Shown: positions 9,704 through 20,184, counted from the stretch's first letter. The stretch is DNA of 21,290 bases from Oehlia diaphana (GCA_003833135.1 QZLH01000268.1:87426-108715), one strand, 5' to 3'. A program made the numbers and translations. Notes: generated by a model from the sequence alone, not told the origin.

Positions 9704-12700
9704 CTATATATAAATTAAACCAATTAAAATTAATATTGAATTTTATATTACACTACATTTAAGATTAAAAAAATTAACACTTACTCTAAAATTTATATAT
9801 AAATTTAATATAATATATGTCTTAGTTTTTGTATAAATATATAATAATAACCTATATTTCACAACTTACCAACTAAAGTAACAGAAATTTTATGTGAATA
9901 TAATATTAATAAATAAATATTTATAAAATACATAAGAATAGAAAAAACAAATAACTTACAAGCTATATTATTAAATAATTTTATAGATAAAAAATTTAGT
10001 TAGTTTAAATTATATATAAATATTATAATAATAAGTAATAAAAGAATAAAATAAATAACTTACCAACTATAAAATAATTTTGTAAATAAAGAATTTAGTT
10101 AGTTTAAATTATATGCAAATATTATAACAATAAGTAATAATAGAATTAAATAAATAAATTACTTGCTATATTATTATTAAATAATTTTTTAAATAAAGAA
10201 CATAGTTAGTTAAATTATATGTAAATATCATAATGATAAGAAATAATAGAATAAAATAAATAACTTACTCCCTACATTATTAAATAATTTTATAAATAAA
10301 GAATTTAGTTAGTTTATTATATGTAAATATTATAACAATAATTAATAATAAAATTATATAAATAACTTACTCTCTATATTATTAATTAATTTTTTATATA
10401 AAGAATTTAGTTAATTTATTATATGTAAATATTATAATAATAAGTAATAATAGAATTAAATAAATAACTTACTCTCTATATTAATAAATAATTTTTTAAA
10501 TAAAGAATTTGGTTAGTTTAAATTATATATAAATATTATAACATTATAACTATAAGTAATAATAGAATTAAATAAATAACTTACTATCTATAAAATAATT
10601 TTTTGAAATTAGTTGATTTAAATTATGTGTAAATATTATAACAATAATTAATAATAGAATTAAATTAATAACTTACTCTCTATATTATTAAATAATTTTT
10701 AGATACAGAATTTAGTTAGTTTAAATCATATGTAAATATATTAACAATAAGTAATAGAATTAAATAAATAACTTACTATCTATAAAATAATTTTTTAAAT
10801 AATGAATTTGGTTAGTTTAATAATATGTAAACATTATAACAATAAGTAATAATAGAATTAAATAAATAACTTACCAACTAAAAGAAATTACAAAATAATT
10901 TTTTAAATAAAGAATTTAGTTAATTTAAATTAAATGCAAATATTATAACAATAAGTAATAATAGAATTAAATAAACAACTTACTATCTATAAAATAATTT
11001 TTTAAATAAAGAATTCAGTTAGTTAAATTATATGTAAATATTAAAACAATAAATAATAATAGAATTAAATAAATAACTTATAACTTACAATCTATTTAAG
11101 TAAAGAATTTAGTAAATTTAAAATATATGTAAATATTATAACAATAAGTAATAATAAAATTAAATAAATAACTTACCATCTATAAAATAATTTATAATAA
11201 GAATTTAGTTAGTTTAAATTATATGAAATATTATAACAATAAGTAATAATAGAATTAAATAAATAAATTACTCCCTATATTATCAAATAATTTTTTAAAT
11301 AAAGAATTTAGTTAGTTTAAATTATAAGTAAATACTATAACAATAAGTAATACTAGAATTAAATAAATAACTTATAACTTACCAACTAAAAGTAATTATA
11401 AAATAATTTTTAAATAAAGAATTTAGTTAGTTTAAATTATATGTAAATATTATAATAAAATGTAATAATAAAAAACTTACATCCTATTATTAAATAATTT
11501 TTTAGGTAAAGAATTTGGTTAGTTTAAATTATATGTAAATATTATAACAATAAGTAAACAAATAACTTACCATCTATAAAATAATTTTTTGAATAAAATA
11601 TTTAGTTAGTTTAAATTGTATGCAAACATTATAACAATAAGTAATAATAGAATTGAATAAATAAATTACTTTCTATATTATTAAATAAATTTTTAAATAA
11701 AGAATTTAGTTAATTTAAATTATATGTAAATATTATAACAATAAGTAATAATAGAATTTAATAAATAACTTACTCTCTATATTATTAAATATTTTTAAAT
11801 AAAAACTTAGTTAATTTAAATTATATGTAAATATTATAACAAGAAATAATAATAGAATAAAATAAACAACTTATAACTTACCAACTAAAAGAATTACAAA
11901 ATAAATTTTTAAATAAAGAATTTAGTTAATTTAGATTATATGAAATATTATAACAATAAGTAATAATAGAATGAAATAAATTACTCACACCCTATATTAT
12001 TAAATAATATTTTAAATAAAGAATTTAGTTAGTTTAAATTGTATAACAACAAGTAATAATAGAATAAAAATAATATAACTTACAATCTATTTGAATAAAG
12101 AATTTAGTTAATTTAAATCATATGAAATATCATAACAATAAGTAATAATAGAATTAAATAAATAACTTATAACTTACAATCTATTTAAATAAAGAATTTA
12201 GTTAATTTATATTATATGTAAATATTATAACAATAGTAATAATTGAATTAAATAAATAACTTATAACTTACAATCTATTTAAATAAAGAATTTAGTTAGT
12301 TTAAATTATATGTAAATATTATAATGATAAGTAATAATAGAATTAAATAAATAACTTACCAGCTATAAAATAATTTTTAAAATAAAGAATTTAGTTAGTT
12401 TAAATTATATGTAAATATTATAACATTAAGTAATAATAGAATTAAAATAACAACTTATAACTTACAATCTATTTAAATAAAGAATTTAGTTAGTTTAAAT
12501 TATATATAAAAATATTAATACAATAAGTAATAATAGAATTAAATAAAAAACTTACTCTCTATAATATAATTTTTTAGATAAAGATTTAATTAGTTTAAAT
12601 TACATTTAAATATTATAACTAAATATTAATAGAATTAAATAAATAACTAGTAGCTTACCAACTAAAAAAAATTGCAAAATTATTTTTTAAATATAAGAAT

Positions 12701-15700
12701 TTTAGTTAGTTTAAATTATATGTAAATATTAAAACAATAAGTAATAATAGAATTAAATAAATATGTACTCTCTATATTATTAAATAATTTTTTAAATTAA
12801 GAATTTAGTCAGTTTAAATTATATGTAATTATTGTAATAATAGAATTAAATAAAAACTTACCATCTAAAAAGTAATTTTTAAATAAGAATTTAGTTAGTT
12901 TAAATTATATGTAAATATTATATTAATAAGTAATAATAGATTAATAAATAACTTACTTTCTATATTATTAAATAATTTTTTAAATAAAGAATTTTAGTTA
13001 GTTTAAATTATATGCAAATATAATAACAATAAGTAATAATAGAATTAAATAAATAACTTACTCTCTTTATTATTAAACAATTTTTTAAATAAAAAATTTA
13101 GTTTAAATTATATGTAAATATTATAATAATAAGTAATAATAGAATTAAATAAATAACTTACTTTCTATATTATTAAAGAATTTATTTAGTTTAAATTATA
13201 TGAAAATATCATAACAACAAGTGATAATAGAATTAAATAAATAACTTACTCCCTATATTTAATAAATGATTTTTTAAATAAAGAAATTAGTTGGACTAAA
13301 TCATATGTAAATATTATAGCAATAAGTAATAATAGAATTAAATAAATAACTTACTCCCTATATTAAAATTAGTTGATTTAAATTGTATGCAAATATTAAT
13401 ACAATAAATAATAATAGAATTAAATAAATAATAATAACTTACTACCTATATTATTAAATAATTAGAAATAAGTTAGTTTAAGTTATATGCAAATATTATA
13501 ACAATAAGTAATAATAGAATTAAATATATAACTTACTCTCTATATTATTAAATAATTTTTAAATAAAGAATTTAGTTAATTTAAAATATTATAACTATAA
13601 GTAATAATAGAATTTAATAACTTCTATCTTACCAACTAAAAGAAATTACAAAATAATTTTTTTAATGAACAATTTAGTTAATTTAAATTATATATAAATA
13701 TTATAAAAATGGTTACGATACATTTCGCAGAAAGCTGTTTCGCCAAAAGGATACACCAAAAAATAGGGCCAACATTATGCAGAATTATAATTAACTCAGG
13801 CCAGAGATTATTTTTTGACGAAATGGCTTTCGGTGAAATGTCCCGATACTTATAAAAATAAGTAGCAATAAAATTAAATCAATGACTTACTCTCTATAAT
13901 ATTAAATATATTTTTTAAATAAAGAATTTAGTTAGTTTAAATTAAATGTAAGTATCATAACAATAAATAATAATAAAATTAAATAAATAACTTACCATCT
14001 ATAAAATAATTTTTCAAATAAAGAATTTAATTAGTTTAAATTATATGTAAATATTATATAATAGTATTAAATAAATAACTTATAACTTACGATCTATTAA
14101 ATAAAGAATTTAGTTAGTTTAAATTATATGCAAATATTATAACAATAAGTAATAATAGAATTAAAAATATAACTTACTCCCTATATTATTAAATAATTTT
14201 TAATTAAAGAATTTAGTTAGTTTAAGTTATATGTAAATATTATAACAATAAATAATAATAGAATTAAATCAATAGCTTATAACTTACGATCTATTTAAAT
14301 AAAGAATTTAGTTAATTTAAAATATGTGTAATTATTATAACAATAAATAATAATAGAATTAAATAAATAACTTACCATCTATGAAATAATTTTTTAAATA
14401 AAGATTTTATTAATTAATATTATATGTATATATTATAATAATAAGTAATAATAGAATTAAATAAATAATTACTATCTATGAGATAATTTTTCAAATAAAG
14501 AATATAGTTAGTTTAAATTATATGTTAATATTATAAAAATAGTAATAGTAAAATTAAATATATAAATAACTTACTCCCTATATTATTAAATAATTTTTTA
14601 AATAAAGTATTTAGTTAGTTTAAATTATATGTAAACAATAAGTAATAATAGAATTAAATAACTTACAATCTATTCGAATAAAGTATTTAGTTAGTTTTAA
14701 TTATACGATTATATGTAAATTTATAACAATAAATAACAATAGAATTAAATAAATAACTTATAACTTACCAACTAAAAGAAATTACATTAAATAAAGAACT
14801 TAGTTAGTTTAAATTATATGTAATATTATAACAATAGGTAATAATAGAATAAATAAATATCTTATAACTTACAATCTATTTAAATAAAGAATTTAGTTAA
14901 TTTAAATTATATGTAAATATTATAACAATAAGTAGTGATAGAATTAAATAAATGACTTACCATCTATAAAATAATTTTTAAATAAAGAATTTAATTAATT
15001 TAAATTATATGTAAATATTATAACAATAAGTAATAATAGAATTATATAAATAACTCACTTTCTATAAAATAATTTTTTAAATAAAGAATTTAATTAATTT
15101 AAATTATATGTAATTATTATAACAATAAGTAATAATAAAATTAAATAAATAACTACCATCTATAAAATAATTTTTTAAATAAAGAATTTAGTCATATGTA
15201 AATATTATAACAATAATTAAGTAATAATAGAATTAAATAAATAACTTACTCCCTATATTCAGTTATTAAATAATTTTTTTAAATAAAGAATTTAGTTAGT
15301 TTAAATTAAATGTAAATATTATAAGTTATAACAATAAGTAATAATAGAATTGATATAACATACAATCTATTTAAATAAAGAATTTAGTTAATTTAAATTA
15401 TATGTAAATATTATAACAATAGGTAATAATAGAATTAAATAAATATCTTATAACTGACCAACTAAAGAAATTACAAATTAATTTTTTAAATAAGGAATTT
15501 AGTTAGTTTAAATTAAATGTAAATATTATAACAATACGTAATAATAGAATTGAGTTAATAACTTACTCCCTATATAATTAATAATTTTAAATATAAACTT
15601 TATGAAATATTATAATAACAAGTAATAATAGAATAGAATAAATAGCTTAAAATTTACGATCTTATTTAAATAAGAATTTAGTTAGTTTAAATTATATGTA

Positions 15701-17937
15701 AATATTACAACAGTAAATAATAATAGAATTAAATAAATAACTTAATAACTTACAATCTATTTAAATAAAGAATTTAGTTAATTTAAATTATATGTAAATA
15801 TTATAAGTGATATAGAATTATATAAATAACTTACTATCTATAAAATAATTTTTAAATAAATAATTTAATTAGTTTAAATTATATGTAAATATTATAACAA
15901 TAAGTAATAGTAGAATTAAATAAACAACTTATAACTTACCAACTAAAAGAAATTACAAAATAATTTTTTAAATAAAGAATTTAGTTAGTTTATATTATAT
16001 GAAAATATTACAACAATAAGTAATAACTGTTAACAATAAAATTAATAAATAACTTATTACTTACGTTCTATTTAAATAAAGAATTTAGTTAGTTTATATT
16101 ATATGTAAATATTATAATAATAAGTAAATATAGAATTAAATAAATAACATACCATCTATAAAATAATTTTATAAATGAAAAATTTAATTAGTTTAAATTA
16201 TATGAGATATTATAACAATAAGTAATTATAGAATTAAATAAATAACCTACCATCTATAAAATAATTTTATAAATGAAAAATTTAGTCAATTTAAATTATA
16301 TGTTAATATTATAATAATAAGTAATAATAGAATTAAATAAATAACTTACTATCTATAAAATAATTTTATAAATAAAAAATTTAGTTAATTTAAATTATAT
16401 GTAAATTATAATAATAAATAATAATAGAATTAAATAAAAACTTACCATCTAAAAAATAATTTCATAAATAAGGAATTTAGTTATTTTAAATTATATGTAA
16501 ATTTTATAACAATAAGTACTAATAATAGAATTAAATAGTTAACTTACCCCCTATATTATTGGATAATTTTATAATTAAAGAATTTAGTTAATTTAAATTT
16601 ATGTAAATATTGTAACAATAAGTAATAAATGAATTAAATAAATAACTTATAACTTACGATCTATTTAAATAAAGAATTTAGTTAATTTATATTATATGTA
16701 AATATATAACAATAGGCAATAATAGAATTAAATAAATAACTTATAACTTACAATCTATTTAAATAAAGAATTTAGTTAGTTTATATTATATGTAAATATT
16801 ATAACAATAAGTTGTAATAGAATTAAATAAATAACTTATAACTTACCAACTAAAAGAAATTACAAAATAATTTTAAAATAAAGAGTTTAAATTATATGTA
16901 AATATTATAATAATAAGTAATAAATGAATTAAATAAATAACTTACTCCCTATATTATTAAATAATTTTTTAAATAAGGAATTTAGTTGATATGAATTATA
17001 TGTAAATATTATAACAAAAAGTACTAATAATAGAATTAAATAAATAACCTATAACTTACCAACTAAAAGAAATTCCAAAATAATTGTTTAAATAAGAATT
17101 TATTTAAGTTAAATTATATGTGAATATTAATAACAATAAGCAATAATAGAATTAAATAAATAACTTACTCCCTATATTATTAAATAATAAAGAATTGAGT
17201 TATTTTAATTATATAAATAATAGAAATATAGATATCTATAACTTACACCCTAGTATTGTAATTAATTATTAGTTAAATATAAATGTAATATAAAAAAATA
17301 TTTACTTAAATTAAATATATCACTTACAATCTAGTTGTTTAAATTAAGAATATAATTAGTTGAGTTATATAAAGTATTAAGCAAAATAATATTATATTGT
17401 AACTTACCATCTGTAATGTAATTAATTATTAAATAATTAAATAAAGAATTTAGCTATTTAGAATATTATGTAAAATAAACAAAGTAAAAAATTAAAAATT
17501 TAAATAACTAATAACTTACTGACTATAGTATTATTGATCATTGAATGAATTATTTAATTACATGAAATGTAATAAAAATGATAAGTAATTCCATTATTAT
17601 TCAATTATAAATAATCTATTAACTTACGAGCTATATTTGTATATTATACGAGATATAATTATAAATAGTATTTAAATATATTTACAAATAAAAATTTAAT
17701 ATTTTAGCATGTTAATTTACCTTTAGACTCCTTGGTACTACTTTTTTCAAATTCTTCAAATTTGAATTCCTTGTATTCTTCAGAGCCATCTCCTTCAAAT
17801 TTTTCAGAACTGCTTTCTTCAAATTCAATATTACCAGTAACTAGTTTTATTATATTGTAAATTGTTTAAAAAATATGAGAATTCTAATTGTATTGAATGT
17901 TTATATTATATATACGATTATTACCTTTATCATCCAT
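8446..17937 (-). CDS. Full model: 83-exon kinase with microexon-encoded linker
   Basis: Model: exon 1 17937-17925 (ATG, codons MDDK plus one base); exon 2 17840-17721 (120 bp, acidic, rich in Glu, Phe and Ser); 78 microexons of 3 bp between 17630 and 9870; one 1-bp microexon at 9785; then kinase exons 9703-9499 and 9423-8446. The total is 1,551 nt, or 516 aa plus stop. Residues 45-122 come from the microexons. In the predicted protein Gly158-Gly161 lie in the glycine loop, Lys176 is the beta3 lysine, Asp269 and Asn274 are in the catalytic loop, and Asp287 is in DLG. An in-frame stop precedes ATG 17937 at 17955-17953 with no other Met between. The usual CxxC knuckle of the family is absent, replaced by the acidic N-terminus and microexon linker. 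The alternative is a two-exon kinase starting at 9678 with the array as untranslated satellite. Splice-site completeness and the open phase favour the long model. Confidence 0.6.
9499..9703 (-). other. Acceptor-proximal kinase exon deciding the upstream phase
   Basis: The acceptor TATATATAG ends at 9704. The exon opens with A, then TAT GGA AAA AGT GGA AAT GCA ATT ATG, so it needs two bases of a codon from upstream (phase 2). A phase-1 entry would reach TGA after about 14 codons. The SGN motif encoded here, upstream of ATG 9678, matches the W-x-SGN of sister kinases and shows that translation normally starts further upstream. Confidence 0.75.
9785..13635 (-). other. Microexons 40-78 (3 bp) and 79 (1 bp)
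   Basis: Continuing: 13633 TTG; 13537 AGA; 13443 GTA; 13355 GGA; 13250 GGA; 13162 AAA; 13062 AGA; 12957 AAA; 12862 ATG; 12769 AGA; 12659 TTG; 12556 AGA; 12466 ATT; 12360 CTG; 12272 ATT; 12178 ATT; 12084 ATT; 11989 GGT; 11882 TTG; 11774 AGA; 11670 AAA; 11571 ATG; 11481 GAT; 11383 TTG; 11272 GGA; 11177 ATG; 11089 ATT; 10984 ATA; 10875 TTG; 10777 ATA; 10677 AGA; 10585 ATA; 10473 AGA; 10371 AGA; 10269 GGA; 10163 CAA; 10064 TTG; 9960 CTT; 9870 TTG; 9785 A. This half encodes a basic patch (SRRKKK, residues 86-91) and NKKRT (115-119). The last codons read GCT TTT, then G+A+A = Glu, then TAT of the kinase exon. The linker has no Cys, Pro, Met, Gln or Val. Confidence 0.65.
13711..13849. mobile_element. 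139-bp MITE inserted in one array intron
   Basis: The array is interrupted by a GC-richer block with imperfect terminal inverted repeats: ACATTTCGCAGAAAGCTGTTTCGCC near the left end corresponds to the reverse complement of GACGAAATGGCTTTCGGTGA plus AATGT at the right. It is flanked by a perfect 10-bp direct repeat, TTATAAAAAT (13701-13710 and 13850-13859), taken as the target-site duplication. It encodes nothing. It lengthens one intron from about 106 to 255 bp (13890-13636) and leaves that intron's splice sites and branch-like sequence untouched. Confidence 0.85.
13891..17630 (-). other. Microexons 1-39 (3 bp each)
   Basis: Listed 5' to 3' on the minus strand as lowest plus coordinate and minus-strand triplet: 17628 CTC; 17520 TCA; 17408 ATG; 17328 ATT; 17247 GGT; 17169 GGA; 17060 TTG; 16946 GGA; 16847 TTG; 16752 ATT; 16658 ATC; 16548 GGG; 16446 ATG; 16350 ATA; 16251 ATG; 16153 ATG; 16065 AAC; 15940 TTG; 15835 ATA; 15754 ATT; 15658 ATC; 15567 GGA; 15459 TTG; 15364 ATT; 15250 GGA; 15157 ATG; 15058 AAA; 14961 ATG; 14873 ATT; 14769 TTG; 14667 ATT; 14575 GGA; 14473 ATA; 14376 ATG; 14288 ATC; 14178 GGA; 14091 ATC; 13996 ATG; 13891 AGA. 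Each codon is the last base of one triplet plus the first two of the next, starting with G from exon 2. The first ten codons give ALNDWWIGID. This half is rich in Asp, Asn, Trp and Tyr. Confidence 0.7.
17721..17840 (-). other. Exon 2 of the microexon kinase (acidic N-terminus)
   Basis: The exon is bounded by acceptor AAAACTAG (ends 17841) and donor AAAG|GTAAAT (17720). It is 120 bp in phase 1 throughout and encodes residues from VTGNIEFEESSSEKF to STKESK. It is dominated by Glu, Ser, Phe and Lys and its base composition is clearly richer in GC than the array. With exon 1 it has no recognisable domain; it looks disordered. It sets the phase (leftover G) in which the microexons are open. Confidence 0.65.
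17841..17937 (-). other. Exon 1 and intron 1 of the microexon kinase
   Basis: ATG at 17937-17935 opens MDDK and one further G, then donor GTAATAATCG (17924). The intron is 84 bp, ending ATAATAAAACTAG at 17841. Upstream in frame is TAA at 17955-17953. The start is chosen because it is the only in-frame ATG before that stop. Confidence 0.55.
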
Positions 17938-18120
17938 TACTATATAGTTATATTAAAATTCTCTCTGACTGGAAAAGATATGTAAATATTTTTTTTTTCT
18001 TTTTTTTTTATTATTAACGCCTTTATATGTATAGGTATATATATGGTAATAATATTTATGCATTGCATGTAAACAAACAAATTTTGCACATATATATGGA
18101 ATGTACAAGCCTCAGTGTTG
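17938..18120 (-). promoter_or_regulatory. Candidate promoter of the microexon kinase
   Basis: On the minus strand CATATAAAGGCG (TATAAA at about 18026-18021) lies about 85-90 bp before the ATG and is followed by a long A/G run (about 18010-17988). The layout matches the TATA-like box found 63 bp before the plus-strand kinase ATG. The 74-codon frame across 17940-18164 has no family features and is treated as chance. Confidence 0.35.
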
Positions 18121-18940
18121 CACAGCAAAATTATAAAGCAAAAATTTTTTAATACGTAAGGCAATGCAAAGTTATAAATTCAGTTTTCATATTCTGGCCG
18201 GATCAGTAAATTAATTCAAAATTTTTATTTTTTATTTTAATTAAGATAATTGGCCAATAAAAATGGTTTATATTATATAATATCATGTAATAACCGCAAG
18301 TATTACATGAAATCAATGTCGAGGCGGACACATTGTTTTAAAGAAAAATTCTCATTCTGATAGATGAAAAAAAAGATTCGCAATTATTCATTTATTTTAT
18401 TAATTTTTATTTTTAGAAAATCATTATTATCCAAATCAGTATCTTAATATAATCTATTCTTTTAAATTTTGAATTTTAAAAAAATAATATTGAAATTTAG
18501 AAAATATGACAAAATTGAATTTATTTAAAAATAAGTTGCCTTGATTTCTGATGAAAAAAAAAGATCTCAAACAATTATGCATTTTATTTATTTTATACTA
18601 ACCGCCGGGGATGATACTTGCCCATCAAGTAAGAGAGTAATAATAACACACTTATATTTTATTTGCCATGCAGCGTGGATAGGTCTAGCATTTTACTATT
18701 ATGATGGCATTAGTTGGAAATAAATGTAATGAATTGCATAATTTATATGCTTATACAAATAACAATGAATAGTGCTATACAATATATGAAATATTATTAT
18801 TAAATACAAATTTTATTTATCACACGAAACAAATGTTGCATTACTGTAAAATTTATGATTTATTTGGTTTATTATTACATTGTTACAAAAGAAAATTTTT
18901 TATCTTAAAAAAAATTCCTTTGTAGCATTAAAAAATAACA
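18121..18940. other. Intergenic, with a short repeated segment
   Basis: About 18354-18400 and 18546-18597 share TCTGAT..ATGAAAAAAAAGAT and CATTTATTTTATTAAT-like sequence, a degenerate direct pair. The slightly GC-richer 18600-18720 carries a 60-codon frame ending at 18723 with no recognised domain and no ATG of its own near the start; it is not called. Nothing else is supported. Confidence 0.5.
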
Positions 18941-19215
18941 TCCTCTGTTGAAAAAAAAATACATATATATTGTTAATATTGTTACCATATCTCAAAGAAA
19001 TTCATTATAGCAATCTATTGTTATAGAAAAAAAATATCTCATTAATTAATATAAAAAAAATTCTCAGAAAATTAATACCAATCTATTGTCATGAAAAAAA
19101 AAAAAATTATATATATATATATATATATCCCCAGAAAAATTAATTATAACGATCTATTGTTACAAAAAATAAAAAATAAGTAAATAAATAATTATGTTAG
19201 TCTATTATTGAGTTT
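18941..19215 (+). repeat. ~70-bp degenerate tandem repeats with CTATTGTTA plus A runs
   Basis: Related words TCCTCTGTTG (18941), CAATCTATTGTT (19011), CAATCTATTGTC (19079), CGATCTATTGTTA (19150) and GTCTATTATTG (19199) are each followed by an A run. The first four are spaced about 70 bp. Further decayed members may be CACTCTATTATC (about 19822) and GCTCCATTTGTTATC (about 20008). The same family occurs at 356-600. An (AT)n run lies near 19110-19128. Confidence 0.65.
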
Positions 19216-19249
19216 GATACAACCTAAAAAATATTATTTTTATTAATAA

Positions 19250-19780
19250 TAAGAATCGGGAAGAAAGCAATTGAACGTGGCGCCGCAGCATCGTTCGGGA
19301 AAAAAAAAATTTGGTTTGAAAAAAAGCCAAACCAAAAAAGGAAAAGGGGAAAAAATTTTCGGATTGAAAAAAAAGCCACCCGGAAAATAAAAAAAATAAA
19401 TAAAAATATGAAAAAATTCGAAAAAATAAAAACGAAAAAAAAATTGGGGAGGGACAAAGAGAAAAATCGGGAAAAAGAAAGAAAAAATAAAAAAAAAACT
19501 CGAGAGAGAAAAAAATTCAGACAATAATTCGATCCAAAAAGACCGAAAAAAAATTCAATAAAAAAATTAATAATATGGTCTAAAAAAGAGAAAGAAAATA
19601 ATATAAAAAAAATCGGTCTTAAAAGACCGAAACAATAGTATTATTTAATAAAAAAAAATGTTTTCGGTTTGGAAAAAAACTAAACCGAAAATGAAAGAGA
19701 AAAAAAAACGAAAATTAAAAAAAAGGGGAACCGAAAAAATTGAAAATAAATAATGAAAAAAAAAAATTCCGATGATAATC
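19250..19780. repeat. Purine-rich tract with nested short hairpins
   Basis: The plus strand is almost entirely A and G with scattered CCG/CGG. Inverted pairs include GGTTTG/CAAACC (about 19313-19334), CGGTCTT/AAGACCG (about 19614-19630, nearly a perfect palindrome) and TTTCGGTTT/AAACCGAAA (about 19661-19690). Long minus-strand frames (19224-19524) only translate the T-rich complement into Phe-rich strings and are not genes. Confidence 0.55.
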
Positions 19781-19834
19781 TAAACGTTACGAATTTTTTT
19801 ATGAATAATAAATAATTCATTGCACTCTATTATC

Positions 19835-19896
19835 AAAAAAAAAAAAAAAAAAAAAAAAAAAATAAAAAAAAAAATTGGTATAATAATTTTTAATAG

Positions 19897-19945
<49 letters not shown>

Positions 19946-19951
19946 AAAAAA

Positions 19952-19988
<37 letters not shown>
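19835..19988. repeat. Long interrupted poly-A tracts
   Basis: Runs of roughly 20-40 A with few interruptions occupy most of this span. They may be a retro-element tail or replication slippage; lengths in an assembly are unreliable. Confidence 0.8.
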
Positions 19989-19991
<3 letters not shown>

Positions 19992-20184
19992 AAAAAAACC
20001 TGTTGTGCTCCATTTGTTATCAGGAAAAAAAATCAAAAAAAAAAGAATTTATTGCGGTTTTATTGACCATATCGGAATCTCGACATTGTAACACCTGAAA
20101 GTACCTAATGAATGTATTAATTATGGGGCGCAGTATTATATTTAGTTTAGGTGTATAAAAATTTAAAGTATGAAATGTTAAAAA

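Larger units (their letters stand above)
9704..17720 (-). repeat. Tandem array of ~80 intron units (~100 bp) separated by 3-bp exons
   Basis: On the minus strand a typical unit reads GTAAGTTATTTATTTAATTC, then TATTATTACTTATTG, TTATAATATTTACATATAA, TTTAAACTAACTAAATTC and TTTATTTAAAAAATTATTTT, ending in ATAG: donor, branch-point-like CTAAC, acceptor. Spacing between consecutive microexons is 78-125 bp, apart from one of 258 bp that holds an inserted element. The five units nearest the 5' end (17247-17720) are the most divergent; those from 17169 down are close relatives. Acceptor types go with microexons: TTTTAG|TTG, TTTATAG|ATG or ATA, AATATAG|GGA or AGA, AAATAG|ATT or ATC. Donors other than GTAAGT occur (GTAATT, GTGAGT, GTATGT, GTAGGT, GTAGTT, GTCAGT, GTAAAT, GTACAT, GTAAGA, GTAAGC) but all begin with GT. 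Interiors carry many indels and substitutions. Confidence 0.93.

Noticed and set aside
9704..17720. CRISPR-like regular repeat array
   Set aside because: The unit is one degenerate ~100-bp sequence without unique spacers, and the genome is eukaryotic with spliced genes.
9704..17720. Plain AT-rich satellite with no function
   Set aside because: It is the main rival, not excluded. It does not explain why every unit keeps GT, AG and a three-base gap, nor the fitting phases at both ends.
18541..18723. 60-codon plus-strand frame
   Set aside because: It begins at a non-ATG codon, has no recognised domain, and has no visible splice partner; left uncalled.
19224..19524. Phe-rich minus-strand frames
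   Set aside because: They translate the T-rich complement of a purine-rich tract.
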